This document shows, in pieces, positions 19,763 to 28,410 of a stretch of DNA of 64,000 nucleotides (within the stretch, counting starts at the first letter, position 1; each line of letters opens with the position of its first letter). The stretch covers positions 62,001 through 126,000 of the forward strand of contig NZ_QCYH01000007.1 in assembly GCF_003072125.1 (NCBI RefSeq), in the 5' to 3' direction. This DNA comes from Pelagivirga sediminicola (GTDB taxonomy: Bacteria > Pseudomonadota > Alphaproteobacteria > Rhodobacterales > Rhodobacteraceae). The notes under the pieces are model-generated. The model did not search any database, was not told where the DNA came from, and saw only the letters and a list, made by a program, of their open reading frames with translations. Made by a program: the position numbers and the translations under genes.

Positions 19763-20478
19763 GCGGTTTCGTCAGCTTTGTCGGGTCCGGCCCCGGTGAT
19801 CCCGAACTGCTCACGCTGAAGGCGGTGGACCGTCTGCGCCGCGCCGATGCGGTGCTGTTTGACGATCTGTCCTCGGGGCCGGTCCTTGGATATGCGCGGA
19901 GTGGCGCCGACCTGATAGGGGTGGGCAAACGGGCGGGGCGCGCATCGCCGCGCCAGCATCACGTCAGTCGCCTTCTGGTTGAGTATGCGCAGGCCAATCA
20001 GCGCGTCGTGCGGCTGAAATCCGGCGATAGCGGGCTGTTCGGCCGGCTGGAGGAGGAACTGATCGCGCTGCGCGAAGTCGGCATCCCATACGAGATCATT
20101 CCGGGCGTGCCATCGGCCATCGCCGCCGCCGCCGCGGCCGGTATCCCGCTGACCCGGCGGCTGAGCGCGCGACGCGTTCAGTTTGTCACCGGGCATGACA
20201 TCAGCGGCCAACTGCCCGAGGACATGAACCTGCCCGCGCTGGCCGATCCCGGCGCTTTGAGCGTTGTTTTCATGGGCAAACGCACATTTCCCAAACTTTA
20301 CGAGGTGCTGCATGCCCATGGCCTGCCCCGCGACACGCCCGCGCTGTTGGCCGAGGATGTCAGCGGCCCGGACCAGCGCCTGACGCGAATGACGGTCGCG
20401 GAACTGGCGGATCTCTTGCGCCGCGAGATCGGCGATGCGCCTGCATTAATTCTCTTCGGCCCGTTGGCCGAGGAGTGA
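19759..20478 (+). CDS. cobA: Uroporphyrinogen-III C-methyltransferase CobA (SUMT)
   Basis: 239 residues with GSGPGDPELLTLKA (9-22), DDLSSGPVL, RLKSGDSGLFGR and PGVPSAIAAAAAAGIPLT. It converts uroporphyrinogen III to precorrin-2, the entry step of the pathway. It is a free-standing SUMT without the CysG N-terminal oxidase/chelatase. Last gene of the first cob transcription unit. Confidence 0.92.
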   Translation: MSGFVSFVGSGPGDPELLTLKAVDRLRRADAVLFDDLSSGPVLGYARSGADLIGVGKRAGRASPRQHHVSRLLVEYAQANQRVVRLKSGDSGLFGRLEEELIALREVGIPYEIIPGVPSAIAAAAAAGIPLTRRLSARRVQFVTGHDISGQLPEDMNLPALADPGALSVVFMGKRTFPKLYEVLHAHGLPRDTPALLAEDVSGPDQRLTRMTVAELADLLRREIGDAPALILFGPLAEE

Positions 20479-20521
20479 GGAATCCTTTGCACGCTGCGGC
20501 TGTTTGACGTAGCGTCGGGAT

Positions 20522-20676
20522 ACGGTGCCACATCTGTGGCTTCAAAGGGAATCGGGTGAAAGACCCGGACTGCCCCCGCAACTGTAAGCGGTGAGTGCAA
20601 AGGCGAAACCACTGGCCGAAAGGCTGGGAAGGGCCCGCGCGCATCGACCCGCAAGTCAGGAGACCTGCCGTGAAAC
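20522..20676 (+). promoter_or_regulatory. Cobalamin riboswitch 2 (upstream of cbiM)
   Basis: Canonical class: ACGGTGCC start, CAAAGGGAA, GACTGCCCCCGCAACTGTAA core, CCACTGG and the B12 box AAGTCAGGAGACCTGCC (20653-20669). The reader gene, a CbiM-like permease, starts 65 nt later. It should repress cobalt uptake when cobalamin is sufficient. It matches the consensus better than riboswitch 1. Confidence 0.96.
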
Positions 20677-20741
20677 CGAAGGCGCGTGCCTTCATCATAT
20701 CCAACGTCGCCGGAGGGGCGGCATAACAAGGGACTTGTCTC

Positions 20742-21419
20742 ATGCATATCGAACCGGGCGTCGTTGACGGCGCCAAGATGGTGTTTGCCTATGGCACCGC
20801 CGCAGCCGCTGCCGGCTATTCCGTCAAGCTGATCGTGGATGATCTGGCCGGGCATAACATCGCATCCTTCGCCATCCGCACCGTGCTGGCCACGATCGGC
20901 GTCTTCATCTTCTTCGAACTGCTGCCGCATTTCGCGGTCGGCGTGTCCGAGGTGCATTTCATCCTTGGCACCACCTTGTTCCTGCTACTGGGCGCGGCCC
21001 CGTCTGCCATCGGGTTGGCGGCGGGCCTGCTGATTCAGGGCATGTTCTTTGCGCCCAGCGACATGCCGATGTTCTTCGTCAACGTCACAACGCTGCTGGT
21101 GCCGCTGTTTGCCATCGACGCACTCGCGCGGCGCATCATTCCGCAGGATCGCGCCTATGTCGATCTGGCCTATGCGGACGTGTTCAAGCTGTCGGTCGCC
21201 TACCAGGGCGGCGTGGTTGCCTGGGTCGCGTTCTGGGCGTTCTACGGTCAGGGCTTTGGCGCGGACAATCTGAACGCGGTCTGGACCTTCGGCGCGGCCT
21301 ACATGCTGGTCGTCGTGATCGAGCCGATTGCCGATCTGGCCGTTCTCGCTGGTGCCAAGGCACTGCGCGGCGGCGGTCTTCGCGGGCTGTTCACGCATCG
21401 CCTCTATAACGCGGCCTGA
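20742..21419 (+). CDS. cbiM: CbiM-like cobalt transporter permease, without CbiN/CbiQ/CbiO
   Basis: 225 residues, five to seven hydrophobic segments. It begins MHIEPGVVDG; the N-terminal Met-His is the cobalt ligand in CbiM. No CbiN, CbiQ or CbiO gene follows: a terminator and cobF come next. It sits directly under riboswitch 2, so a role in Co2+ entry is well supported, but how it is energised is not visible here. Confidence 0.82.
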   Translation: MHIEPGVVDGAKMVFAYGTAAAAAGYSVKLIVDDLAGHNIASFAIRTVLATIGVFIFFELLPHFAVGVSEVHFILGTTLFLLLGAAPSAIGLAAGLLIQGMFFAPSDMPMFFVNVTTLLVPLFAIDALARRIIPQDRAYVDLAYADVFKLSVAYQGGVVAWVAFWAFYGQGFGADNLNAVWTFGAAYMLVVVIEPIADLAVLAGAKALRGGGLRGLFTHRLYNAA

Positions 21420-21436
21420 TTGCTGGCCGGTATCTG

Positions 21437-21460
21437 CGGGCCCGGCGACGGGCCCGTTTT
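21437..21460 (+). terminator. Intrinsic terminator after cbiM
   Basis: An 8-bp GC stem (CGGGCCCG 21437-21444, complement 21449-21456) with GCGA loop followed by TTTT. It lies 17 nt after the cbiM stop and just before cobF, so cobF expression depends on read-through or on its own promoter. Confidence 0.75.
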
Positions 21461-21478
21461 CATGTGTGGAAGAGCGCC

Positions 21479-22216
21479 TTGATCGAACATCTCTGGCTGA
21501 TCGGGATCGGCACAGGCAGCCCCGCCCATGTGACTGGCGAGGGGATGCAGGCATTGCGCGATGCGGCAACGATCCTCGTGCCGCAGAAGGGTGCCGCCAA
21601 GGATGATCTGGCCGAACTGCGCCGCCGTATCATTGCCGCGAGCGGCACGGCGGCGCGCGTCGTTCCATTCGACTATCCGGTGCGCGACCCGGACCTGCCC
21701 TATATGGCGCGTGTCGCCGCATGGCATGACCAGATTGCCGCGCGCTGGCAGGAGGCGCTGGGCAGTGCAGGCTCTGATGGCCCCGTCGTGCTGATGGTCT
21801 GGGGCGATCCGTCGCTTTATGACAGCACCATGCGTATTGCCGCGCGTCTGGCGCCGCCGCCGCGGATCCGCGTGGTGCCGGGGATCACCGCCATTCAGGC
21901 CCTGACGGCGGCGCATGCCATCCCGCTTAACACGGTCAACGGCCCGGTCCAGATCACCACGGGCCGGCGCCTGCGCGATCACGGCTGGCCCGGCGGCGCC
22001 GAGACGGTCGTGGTCATGCTGGACGGCGAATGTAGTTTCCGAACGCTTGACCCGGCCGGTGCCTGCATCTGGTGGGGGGCGTTTCTGGGGATGCCCGAAC
22101 AGATCCTGTATCACGGGGCGCTGGAGGATGCCGCGGATCCTATCGTTGACATGCGCATGGCCGCCCGCGCGGAACATGGATGGATCATGGACACCTACCT
22201 GCTGCGCCGGGTGTGA
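21479..22216 (+). CDS. cobF: Precorrin-6A synthase (deacetylating) CobF
   Basis: About 245 residues: LIGIGTGSPAHVTGEG at the N-terminus, VVLMVWGDPSLYDSTMR and VVPGITAIQALTAAH, as in CobF. It methylates C1 of precorrin-5 and releases acetate. I prefer the TTG at 21479 (GGAAGAG about 6 nt upstream, giving MIEHLWLIGIG as in homologues); an in-frame ATG at 21464 is possible but sits 3 nt after the terminator T-run. Confidence 0.92.
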   Translation: MIEHLWLIGIGTGSPAHVTGEGMQALRDAATILVPQKGAAKDDLAELRRRIIAASGTAARVVPFDYPVRDPDLPYMARVAAWHDQIAARWQEALGSAGSDGPVVLMVWGDPSLYDSTMRIAARLAPPPRIRVVPGITAIQALTAAHAIPLNTVNGPVQITTGRRLRDHGWPGGAETVVVMLDGECSFRTLDPAGACIWWGAFLGMPEQILYHGALEDAADPIVDMRMAARAEHGWIMDTYLLRRV

Positions 22217-22311
22217 GGTCAGCGACCTGCCTTGAGCCCCCGGCGCGAACCCTCGTCAGGAAAGAGTGTGTGGCAAAAAGAGCGGGTGCCTCAAGGGTGA
22301 GTAGAAGCGCG

Positions 22312-23148
22312 TCAGGCCGGACGCGGGGCGGAAACCCGGTACAAACGCACCGACAAGAGGGTCATGGCGAAGGGTGCGATGAACAACACCGCCCACAGAA
22401 ATACGGACATCAGGGCGCCACTGGCGGACAGGGCGCCGGTGCGAAGGACGTCAAAGCTCTGCACCGGAGAGAAGACGAAGAGCCCGAAGGCAGGAATACT
22501 TGCATACGCCAAGGCGGTCGCCCCGAGCGCGACGGCAAGCCAGCGCGCTGCATGCGCGGCCCCGGCTGTTGAAAAGACCAGCATCGCCGCGAACAGAAGC
22601 GGGATCAGCGGCGTCGGCTGTGGCGGCGGAGGAACCTGCGCGAACACCGCCATATAGGCATTCAGCCGCGACGGAGCGTAGTCGATCAGGCTGGCGCGGA
22701 CGAGTTCCGGCGCCCACGCGAAGACGAACGGTGAAATCCAGAACGCCGCCAAAATGCCGCCCCATATCCGAAGCCCGCCGGGGGCCCGCCGGAATGTGAT
22801 GGCGAAGACCAGCGTATAGAGCGCATAGGCGTAGTGATCCGAATACGGAATGGAAACGTCCCCGGCTGCAAATACGGACACTCCCACGATGGCAACGGCA
22901 AGGACGATGATGACCCCCTGAAGGCTCGTCGTGCCGATTGCCGCCGAAAGCCAGATCGCCGCCGAGATCGGGACGGCGATCGACAGAAGGCTTACGATTA
23001 CGGTTATCATGGTCAGAAAACCGAACAAAATGACAGACCTGTCCACAGCCAATGGGTTCCCGAGCAGCGTCGGCAAATCGTTCAAGACGACAGCGATGCA
23101 GAGGGCCGACAGCAGAGCCGCGCTGGCGATCCACGCGGCCCGCTTCAT
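22312..23148 (-). CDS. Unrecognised integral membrane protein
   Basis: 278 residues with about eight hydrophobic stretches (for example 7-23, 41-62, 80-95, 110-118, 128-150, 185-200, 208-232, 250-270) and a proline-rich loop VPPPPQPTP near residue 175. I do not recognise the family. Its ATG overlaps the stop of a 46-codon gene upstream (ATGA), so the two are probably an operon. It is in a patch of unfamiliar genes between cobF and the TAXI transporter. Confidence 0.65.
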   Translation of the reverse strand: MKRAAWIASAALLSALCIAVVLNDLPTLLGNPLAVDRSVILFGFLTMITVIVSLLSIAVPISAAIWLSAAIGTTSLQGVIIVLAVAIVGVSVFAAGDVSIPYSDHYAYALYTLVFAITFRRAPGGLRIWGGILAAFWISPFVFAWAPELVRASLIDYAPSRLNAYMAVFAQVPPPPQPTPLIPLLFAAMLVFSTAGAAHAARWLAVALGATALAYASIPAFGLFVFSPVQSFDVLRTGALSASGALMSVFLWAVLFIAPFAMTLLSVRLYRVSAPRPA

Positions 23149-23285
23149 GCGCCCGCCGCCACCGGCGCGAGGGCCATCGTCACGAGCATCCCGAGATGGG
23201 CGACCGTTCCGGCATAGGTGACAATCGACAGGGCATCCGACAGCAGGCCGACGATCTGCCGAATGGTGCCGCTTGAATGATCCAT
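23145..23285 (-). CDS. Small membrane protein (46 aa), unrecognised
   Basis: A 46-residue frame starting MDHSSGTIRQIVGLLSD with one hydrophobic segment (about 25-46, AHLGMLVTMALAPVAAG). Supported by the ATGA overlap with the following membrane protein gene and an AGG site 7 nt before the ATG. The frame stays open further upstream, but that part runs antisense into a plus-strand gene and looks non-coding. Function unknown. Confidence 0.45.
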   Translation of the reverse strand: MDHSSGTIRQIVGLLSDALSIVTYAGTVAHLGMLVTMALAPVAAGA

Positions 23286-23345
23286 TATCGACCTGTCAGG
23301 TTCCGGAGTGTTGATCCGATGCCCGGAATCCGGCAACCTCTTTGA

Positions 23346-24212
23346 ATGAATAATGTTTTTGAAAACTCCCGACCGGGATTTGCGCGCTTCATCTGGCTTG
23401 CTTTTGGTTCGGCGCTGATGGCCAGCCCTGCGGTTGCAGGTGGGCGGCTGGAGGAGTTCATAGCCTCGCATGGCTGCACATTCGGGCCCCAGAGCGAGGC
23501 CGCGGCAGTGGCCGCGGGGTTCGAGCCCGGCGAGATTGCCGAATTTGTAGAGATGCACCTTGAGGACGGCACGGCGCAACGCGAACGCAGCTGGGTCGTC
23601 CTGGGCGAGGATGTTTGCAAGATCCGCTTGCCGACGATCCAGAGCAAGTGGTCCGCGACCTCGCCCGAGGTTCGGGAAAATGCGCCCTACGTCGATCTGA
23701 ATGGTGAGGACGATCTGTCCGAAGGATGCTTTCTCACTGATGGGGTCGCACTGTTCACCAAGCTGTGCGGCGGGGACATCGACGCCGGATTTGACGCCTA
23801 TATCGATTTTGTCGGCGCGGGCATCATCTCGGGCGATGTCCGTTTCTATTCGCCCTCGCCGCTGAAAACGCCCTATGGGATCCAGATTACGTCAGGCGAT
23901 TGTGCCCGCGCACCCAATACGGCCGCTATCGCGAAAAGCCACCCTTTCATTGAGAGCCATTTTGATGAATTCGTGCACCGGGTCGCAGCGCACACGCAAT
24001 GCGGCGAGCAATTGTCCTATCTGAGTTCGCAAATCGGGGCTGAAATTCAGGGAGTCGACATCTCGGCGCCCGAAAGCGCAGACGCGGAGCAGATAAACGC
24101 CTATCTGGGATTCGAGCTGGGTATCATCACAATGGCGGCAGGCTGGTATGAGGGGATGAGTGGCACCGAAAAAGGCGTGCCGCGCCCGCCGCTGTGCCAT
24201 TTTCCCGGCTAA
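23346..24212 (+). CDS. Predicted secreted protein, unrecognised
   Basis: 288 residues with a signal peptide (hydrophobic 14-31, cleavage near AVAGG) and scattered cysteines (about seven in the mature part), suggesting a periplasmic or exported protein with disulfides. I do not recognise a family. Divergent from the small membrane protein gene, 60 nt apart. Base composition is less GC-rich than the neighbouring cob genes. Confidence 0.6.
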   Translation: MNNVFENSRPGFARFIWLAFGSALMASPAVAGGRLEEFIASHGCTFGPQSEAAAVAAGFEPGEIAEFVEMHLEDGTAQRERSWVVLGEDVCKIRLPTIQSKWSATSPEVRENAPYVDLNGEDDLSEGCFLTDGVALFTKLCGGDIDAGFDAYIDFVGAGIISGDVRFYSPSPLKTPYGIQITSGDCARAPNTAAIAKSHPFIESHFDEFVHRVAAHTQCGEQLSYLSSQIGAEIQGVDISAPESADAEQINAYLGFELGIITMAAGWYEGMSGTEKGVPRPPLCHFPG

Positions 24213-24282
24213 GATCCTTAGAGAATACCCTCACCCGGCGCCAAGCTGCCAGTTTGAGCCTACGAATTCGTTTACGGCGGCG

Positions 24283-24549
24283 ATGGCAAGGTGCCACACT
24301 GACCCATGCGTAACGGCGGCCTGCCCGCGCTGCAAAGTTGTGACGCCGATCGTGAAGGGAAGCCATTCTGCCATGGCCGACAACCTTCCTGTCGCGCGGG
24401 TCGGTGACGTCACAGGGTGCGGCGCCACGATCAAAACGGGGTCTGCCGACCACCGCGCGGACGGCTTGCCGGTTGCCTATCTCGGGTCGGTCACGTTCCA
24501 CGGCGGAGCCATCATTACCGGATCCTCAACCATCAAGGTCGCGCCCTGA
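24283..24549 (+). CDS. PAAR-like motif protein
   Basis: About 88 residues with two PAAR-type repeats: LPVARVGDVTGCGATIKTGS and LPVAYLGSVTFHGGAIITGS, preceded by CPRCKVVTPIVKGSHS. PAAR proteins cap the VgrG spike of type VI secretion systems or sit at the N-terminus of effectors. The start is uncertain: ATG 24283 gives a family-like length, while ATG 24373 has the better ribosome site (AAGGGAAG) but cuts into the first repeat. No VgrG or other T6SS gene is in this window. Confidence 0.6.
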   Translation: MARCHTDPCVTAACPRCKVVTPIVKGSHSAMADNLPVARVGDVTGCGATIKTGSADHRADGLPVAYLGSVTFHGGAIITGSSTIKVAP

Positions 24550-24710
24550 GCCATGATCGATGTCGCGCCGCGTGTCCGCGCGCGGTCATCGCCCGCGTGA
24601 TGGATGGCGCACTTGACAGCGCGTCCCAAACCCGACCACCATAGCCACAGGCGCCGCCGGTATGGTGGCGGAATGGTTATATAAAATAACGATAACAGGA
24701 GGATAACGAC
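24550..24710. promoter_or_regulatory. Upstream region of the TAXI-TRAP operon
   Basis: 161 nt without a gene. An AT-rich stretch (about 24677-24698) precedes a strong AGGAGG site 8 nt before the next ATG, so the promoter probably lies here; exact -35/-10 not assigned. Confidence 0.4.
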
Positions 24711-25667
24711 ATGAAGACACTGTCTTATGCGCTGGCGGCGACGCTGGCATTCGCGGGGGCGGCCTCGGCGCAGAACCTGTCGATCGCGACGGGCGGCACG
24801 GGCGGGACCTATTATCCCTATGGCGGCGGGCTGGCGGAACTGATCGGCAAATACATCGACGGGGCGCAGGCCACCGCCGAAGTGACCGGCGCATCGGTCG
24901 AAAACATGGCGCTGATCGCGCAACAGCAAAGCGATCTGGCCATCGCGCTGGCCGATACGGTCTATGATGCCTACAACGGCAGCGGTGCCTTTGACGGGCG
25001 CGCGGTGAGCGACGCACGCGCGCTGGCGTCGATCTATCCCAACGCGGTGCAAATCGTGACGCTGGCCGAAAGCGACATCAACGGGCTGGAGGATTTCCGC
25101 GGCAAGCGGGTGTCGGTCGGCGCGCCGGGGTCGGGCACCGAGGTGAACGCGCAGGCGATTCTGACCGCCAACGGCATCAGCTATGACGATTTCGAGCCGC
25201 AGCGCCTGAATTTCAACGAAACAGCGGACGCCCTGCGCGATGGCGATATCGACGCCGGGTTCTGGAGCGTCGGGCCGCCGACATCGTCGATCCTGAACCT
25301 TGCCGCGACCCGCGACATCCGGGTGATTTCGCTGACGCCCGAGCAGATCGAGGCGGCCAGCGCCGAGGAGCCTGTCTTTGCCCCCTATACGCTGAAGGCC
25401 GGTCTTTACGAGGGGATGGACGCCGACGTTCCGACAATCTCGATCCCCAACGTTCTGGCGGTGAATGCCGCCATGGACGAGGATCTGGCATACCAGATCA
25501 CCAAGGCGATGTTCGAGCATGTGGACGAACTGATCGCGGTGCATCCGGCGGCAAACGACACGACGCCGGAATTCGCGCTGTCCTCCACGCCGATCCCGCT
25601 GCATCCCGGCGCGATCCGCTGGTACGAGGAGGCAGGCCATACCGTCCCGGACAAGCTGCGTCCGTGA
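24711..25667 (+). CDS. TAXI-family TRAP transporter solute-binding protein
   Basis: 318 residues: signal peptide (cleavage near ASAQN, about residue 21), then SIATGGTGGTYYPYGGGLAE, the hallmark of TAXI periplasmic receptors (NMT1/THI5-like). It captures a substrate for the fused permease two genes downstream. Strong AGGAGG ribosome site. Substrate unknown. Confidence 0.93.
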   Translation: MKTLSYALAATLAFAGAASAQNLSIATGGTGGTYYPYGGGLAELIGKYIDGAQATAEVTGASVENMALIAQQQSDLAIALADTVYDAYNGSGAFDGRAVSDARALASIYPNAVQIVTLAESDINGLEDFRGKRVSVGAPGSGTEVNAQAILTANGISYDDFEPQRLNFNETADALRDGDIDAGFWSVGPPTSSILNLAATRDIRVISLTPEQIEAASAEEPVFAPYTLKAGLYEGMDADVPTISIPNVLAVNAAMDEDLAYQITKAMFEHVDELIAVHPAANDTTPEFALSSTPIPLHPGAIRWYEEAGHTVPDKLRP

Positions 25668-26164
25668 GGCATAGCGTGACGGGGTGGTCCCTTGGGGCCG
25701 CCCTGTTTTTCTGTTTCAGCACGCTTTCGGCGACGGCGGGAACGCTGCAGGTGGTCGGTCAGGGCGGGTCCGTCCTGATCGAAGACGATGCGCCGGAGGG
25801 GGCTGAATGGTGCCTCAGCTGGAACCACTCGGTAACAGGTGGTGCGGTCCGTGACTGCTTTGCCAACCGCGCAGGGCGGATGATGCTGGACCGGTCGTTC
25901 CTGCATGATTTCGCCGCCGGTCTGGGCGAGGTTGCCGGGCGCGGCCATATCGAGGCGGCGGCAGGCGGCGGCTATTGGATTCGCAATATGGATGAACCTG
26001 TCCAAGGCAACGCGCTGGCCCTTCGGGTGGGGCAGCGCGGCGTCGATCACCGGCTGCACATCGGCGCGCATGTCCATGCCCTGTCCGATCTGGCCGCCGG
26101 GCAGCGCGTGGTGCTGCGGCTGATACCACGCCCCCAATCTGAAAAGGTGCAGCCCGATGGGTGA
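25664..26164 (+). CDS. DUF1850 protein of TAXI-TRAP operon
   Basis: 166 residues with an N-terminal hydrophobic signal (about 8-26). Length, signal and position fit DUF1850, a family found next to TAXI-TRAP transporters (WCLSWNHSVTGGAVRDCF is the conserved region). GTG start overlapping the receptor stop (GTGA); its end overlaps the permease start by 8 nt. Role unknown; accessory to the transporter by context. Confidence 0.8.
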   Translation: MRHSVTGWSLGAALFFCFSTLSATAGTLQVVGQGGSVLIEDDAPEGAEWCLSWNHSVTGGAVRDCFANRAGRMMLDRSFLHDFAAGLGEVAGRGHIEAAAGGGYWIRNMDEPVQGNALALRVGQRGVDHRLHIGAHVHALSDLAAGQRVVLRLIPRPQSEKVQPDG

Positions 26165-28166
26165 CGCAAGCCAGCCGTTCGATCCGTCCGGCGCGCCGGA
26201 ACAGCGGCGCACAACCGCTCTGGCCATCGCCACCGTCGGCATCGCCCTGTCGCTGTTTCAGCTATATGCGGCGGGGATCGAACCGCTGGGCCTGTTCTAT
26301 CAGCGCACGATTCACCTGTCGTTCATCATGGTGCTGGCGTTCCTGATGTTCCCGGTCACCGGCAGGCATCACCGGGGCGCGCTGACATGGGCGATTGACG
26401 CGGTGTTCATCATCGGCGCCATCGCCAGCGGCGCCTATATCGTGATCAACCTCAACGACATCTTCGCCCGCGCCGGATTCTGGAACCAGACCGATATCTG
26501 GATGGGCATCATCACCACGCTCGTGGTGCTGGAGGCCGCGCGCCGCGCCATCGGGCTGGGCATGACCCTGATCGGGGTCGTGGCCATCATCTATGGGCTG
26601 GCCGGGCCGCGCGGGGCGCTGCCGATGGTGGGCGACTGGCTGCCGGGGATTCTGGCGCATCGCGGCAACACGCTGGACCGTCTGATCGGTCAGCTTTATC
26701 TGGGGCAGGAGGGGATCTACGGCCTGCCGCTGGGCGTCGCGGCGACCTATATCTTTGTTTTCGTGCTGTTCGGTGCATTTCTCGAAGTCACCGGCGCGGG
26801 CAAGTTTTTCATCGACCTTGCCTATGCCGCGACCGGGCGCAAGGCAGGCGGGCCGGCCAAGGCGGCGGTGCTGGCCAGCGCCGGCATGGGCTCGATTTCC
26901 GGCTCGGCGATTGCCAATGTGGTGACGACCGGCGCCTTTACCATTCCGCTGATGAAAAAGCTGGGCTATCGCCCCGCGCAGGCCGGCGGGATCGAGGCTG
27001 CGGCCTCGACCGGGGGGCAGATCACGCCGCCGCTGATGGGGGCGGGGGCGTTCCTGATATCAGAATATACGCGCGTTCCCTATATCGACATTGTCATCGT
27101 CTCGATCTTTCCGGCGATCCTCTATCTCGGCACGGTGTATCTGTTTGTGCATCTGGTGGCGATGAAGGCGGGAATGAAGGGCATGCCGCGCGCCGACCTG
27201 CCTGTTGTGCGCGACGTGCTGAAAGCAGGCTGGCAATTCATCGTGCCGCTGGCGGTGCTGATCTGGCTGTTGGTCAACAACCTCTCGCCGATGCGGGTGG
27301 GGTTCTGGGCCATCGTGTCTGTCGTGGCGGTGGCCCTGATCCGGGCACTGGCCGAGCTGGTCTGGCTGGAGCCGAAGAACGGCACACCGCTGACACGTGC
27401 GCGGGCGGCAGCGGCCGCACGGCGCGGGATTGAGATTCTGGGCCAGGCGCTGGCCCTCGGGGCGCGCAACGCGGTTGCCGTATCCATGGCCTGCGCCGTG
27501 GCCGGCATCATCGTGGGAGTTGTCGGGCTGACCGGACTTGGGCTGAAATTCTCGTCGATGATGGTGGCGTTTTCGGGCGGCAATCTGGTGCTGGCGCTGA
27601 TCCTCGTGCTGCTGGCCAGTCTGGTGCTGGGCATGGGCCTGCCGGTGACGGCGGCCTATATCGTGCTGATCGTGCTGGTGGGCCCGGCGCTCAGCAACGA
27701 ATTCGGGATGCCGCTGCTGATCGCGCATCTGGTGGTGTTCTGGTATTCGCAGGACAGTAACGTGACGCCGCCCATTGCGCTGGCGGGGTTCGCGGGCGCG
27801 GCGATTGCCGGGTCGAAACCGCTTGAAACGTCGCTGCAGGCATGGAAATTCGCCAAGGGCCTCTACCTGATCCCGCTTTTCATGGTCTACAATCCCGAGA
27901 TCATACTGGGCGGCCCCGTTCCTTATGTGATCTATTCCGGCCTCATCGCGATCATCGCGCTGATCGGTTTTGCCGCCGCTTTGGAGGGCTGGCTGTTCAC
28001 GCGCATGGGCTGGCTGCTGCGCGCGCTGATCGTGCCTGCGACGATTGCGGTGTTTCATCCCGAATTCATTGTCGAGACCGCCGGCGCGCTCGGGCTGCTG
28101 GCGATCATGGGCTGGAACTGGGTCCAGTCACGGCGCGGCGGTTCGGTCAAGGCGGGCGCGACGTGA
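26157..28166 (+). CDS. TRAP transporter fused permease (TAXI type)
   Basis: 669 residues, many transmembrane segments, combining the DctQ-like small domain (about 1-170) and the DctM-like large domain. Diagnostic stretch GSISGSAIANVVTTGAFTIPLMKK and GGQITPPLMGAGAFL. It would use the ion gradient to import the ligand of the upstream receptor. Its ATG overlaps the DUF1850 gene. A repeat element follows 57 nt after its stop. Confidence 0.93.
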   Translation: MGDASQPFDPSGAPEQRRTTALAIATVGIALSLFQLYAAGIEPLGLFYQRTIHLSFIMVLAFLMFPVTGRHHRGALTWAIDAVFIIGAIASGAYIVINLNDIFARAGFWNQTDIWMGIITTLVVLEAARRAIGLGMTLIGVVAIIYGLAGPRGALPMVGDWLPGILAHRGNTLDRLIGQLYLGQEGIYGLPLGVAATYIFVFVLFGAFLEVTGAGKFFIDLAYAATGRKAGGPAKAAVLASAGMGSISGSAIANVVTTGAFTIPLMKKLGYRPAQAGGIEAAASTGGQITPPLMGAGAFLISEYTRVPYIDIVIVSIFPAILYLGTVYLFVHLVAMKAGMKGMPRADLPVVRDVLKAGWQFIVPLAVLIWLLVNNLSPMRVGFWAIVSVVAVALIRALAELVWLEPKNGTPLTRARAAAAARRGIEILGQALALGARNAVAVSMACAVAGIIVGVVGLTGLGLKFSSMMVAFSGGNLVLALILVLLASLVLGMGLPVTAAYIVLIVLVGPALSNEFGMPLLIAHLVVFWYSQDSNVTPPIALAGFAGAAIAGSKPLETSLQAWKFAKGLYLIPLFMVYNPEIILGGPVPYVIYSGLIAIIALIGFAAALEGWLFTRMGWLLRALIVPATIAVFHPEFIVETAGALGLLAIMGWNWVQSRRGGSVKAGAT

Positions 28167-28222
28167 CGGCAAGCGGCCCCCGCGCCGGGTTTCGCGCCGA
28201 TGCGCGGAAACCGACGCTAGTT

Positions 28223-28343
28223 GTTTAAAGCGTTTCGCGAAAAACCTGAATCATTGATTTTCGCGAAACGCTCGTGACATGTCAGCGCTCCCGCGCGTCT
28301 CGCCTTTATCTGATGGCTCAGGTTAAAGGCGAAACGCTTTAAC
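28223..28343. repeat. Palindromic repeat element with terminal inverted repeats
   Basis: The outer arms TTAAAGCGTTTCGC (28225-28238) and its complement (28329-28342) are identical inverted repeats. Inside, AGCGTTTCGCGAAAA (28229-28243) pairs perfectly with 28258-28272 (15 bp, 14-nt loop), and CGCCTTTA (28301-28308) pairs with 28324-28331. No coding frame. It may act as the terminator of the TRAP operon or be a miniature mobile/REP-like element; copy number cannot be judged from one window. Confidence 0.7.
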
Positions 28344-28410
28344 TCTTGCGGCGCAGGTGCTACCTGTCATCCGATAGTCGCCCGCGGCGCCCCAGATTCA
28401 GAGCACTGCC

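Noticed and set aside
24283..24549. A complete type VI secretion locus
   Set aside because: Only the PAAR-like gene is present; no Hcp, VgrG, TssB/C or ClpV genes are in the window.
28223..28343. Insertion sequence
   Set aside because: No transposase frame and only 121 bp; kept as a palindromic repeat.
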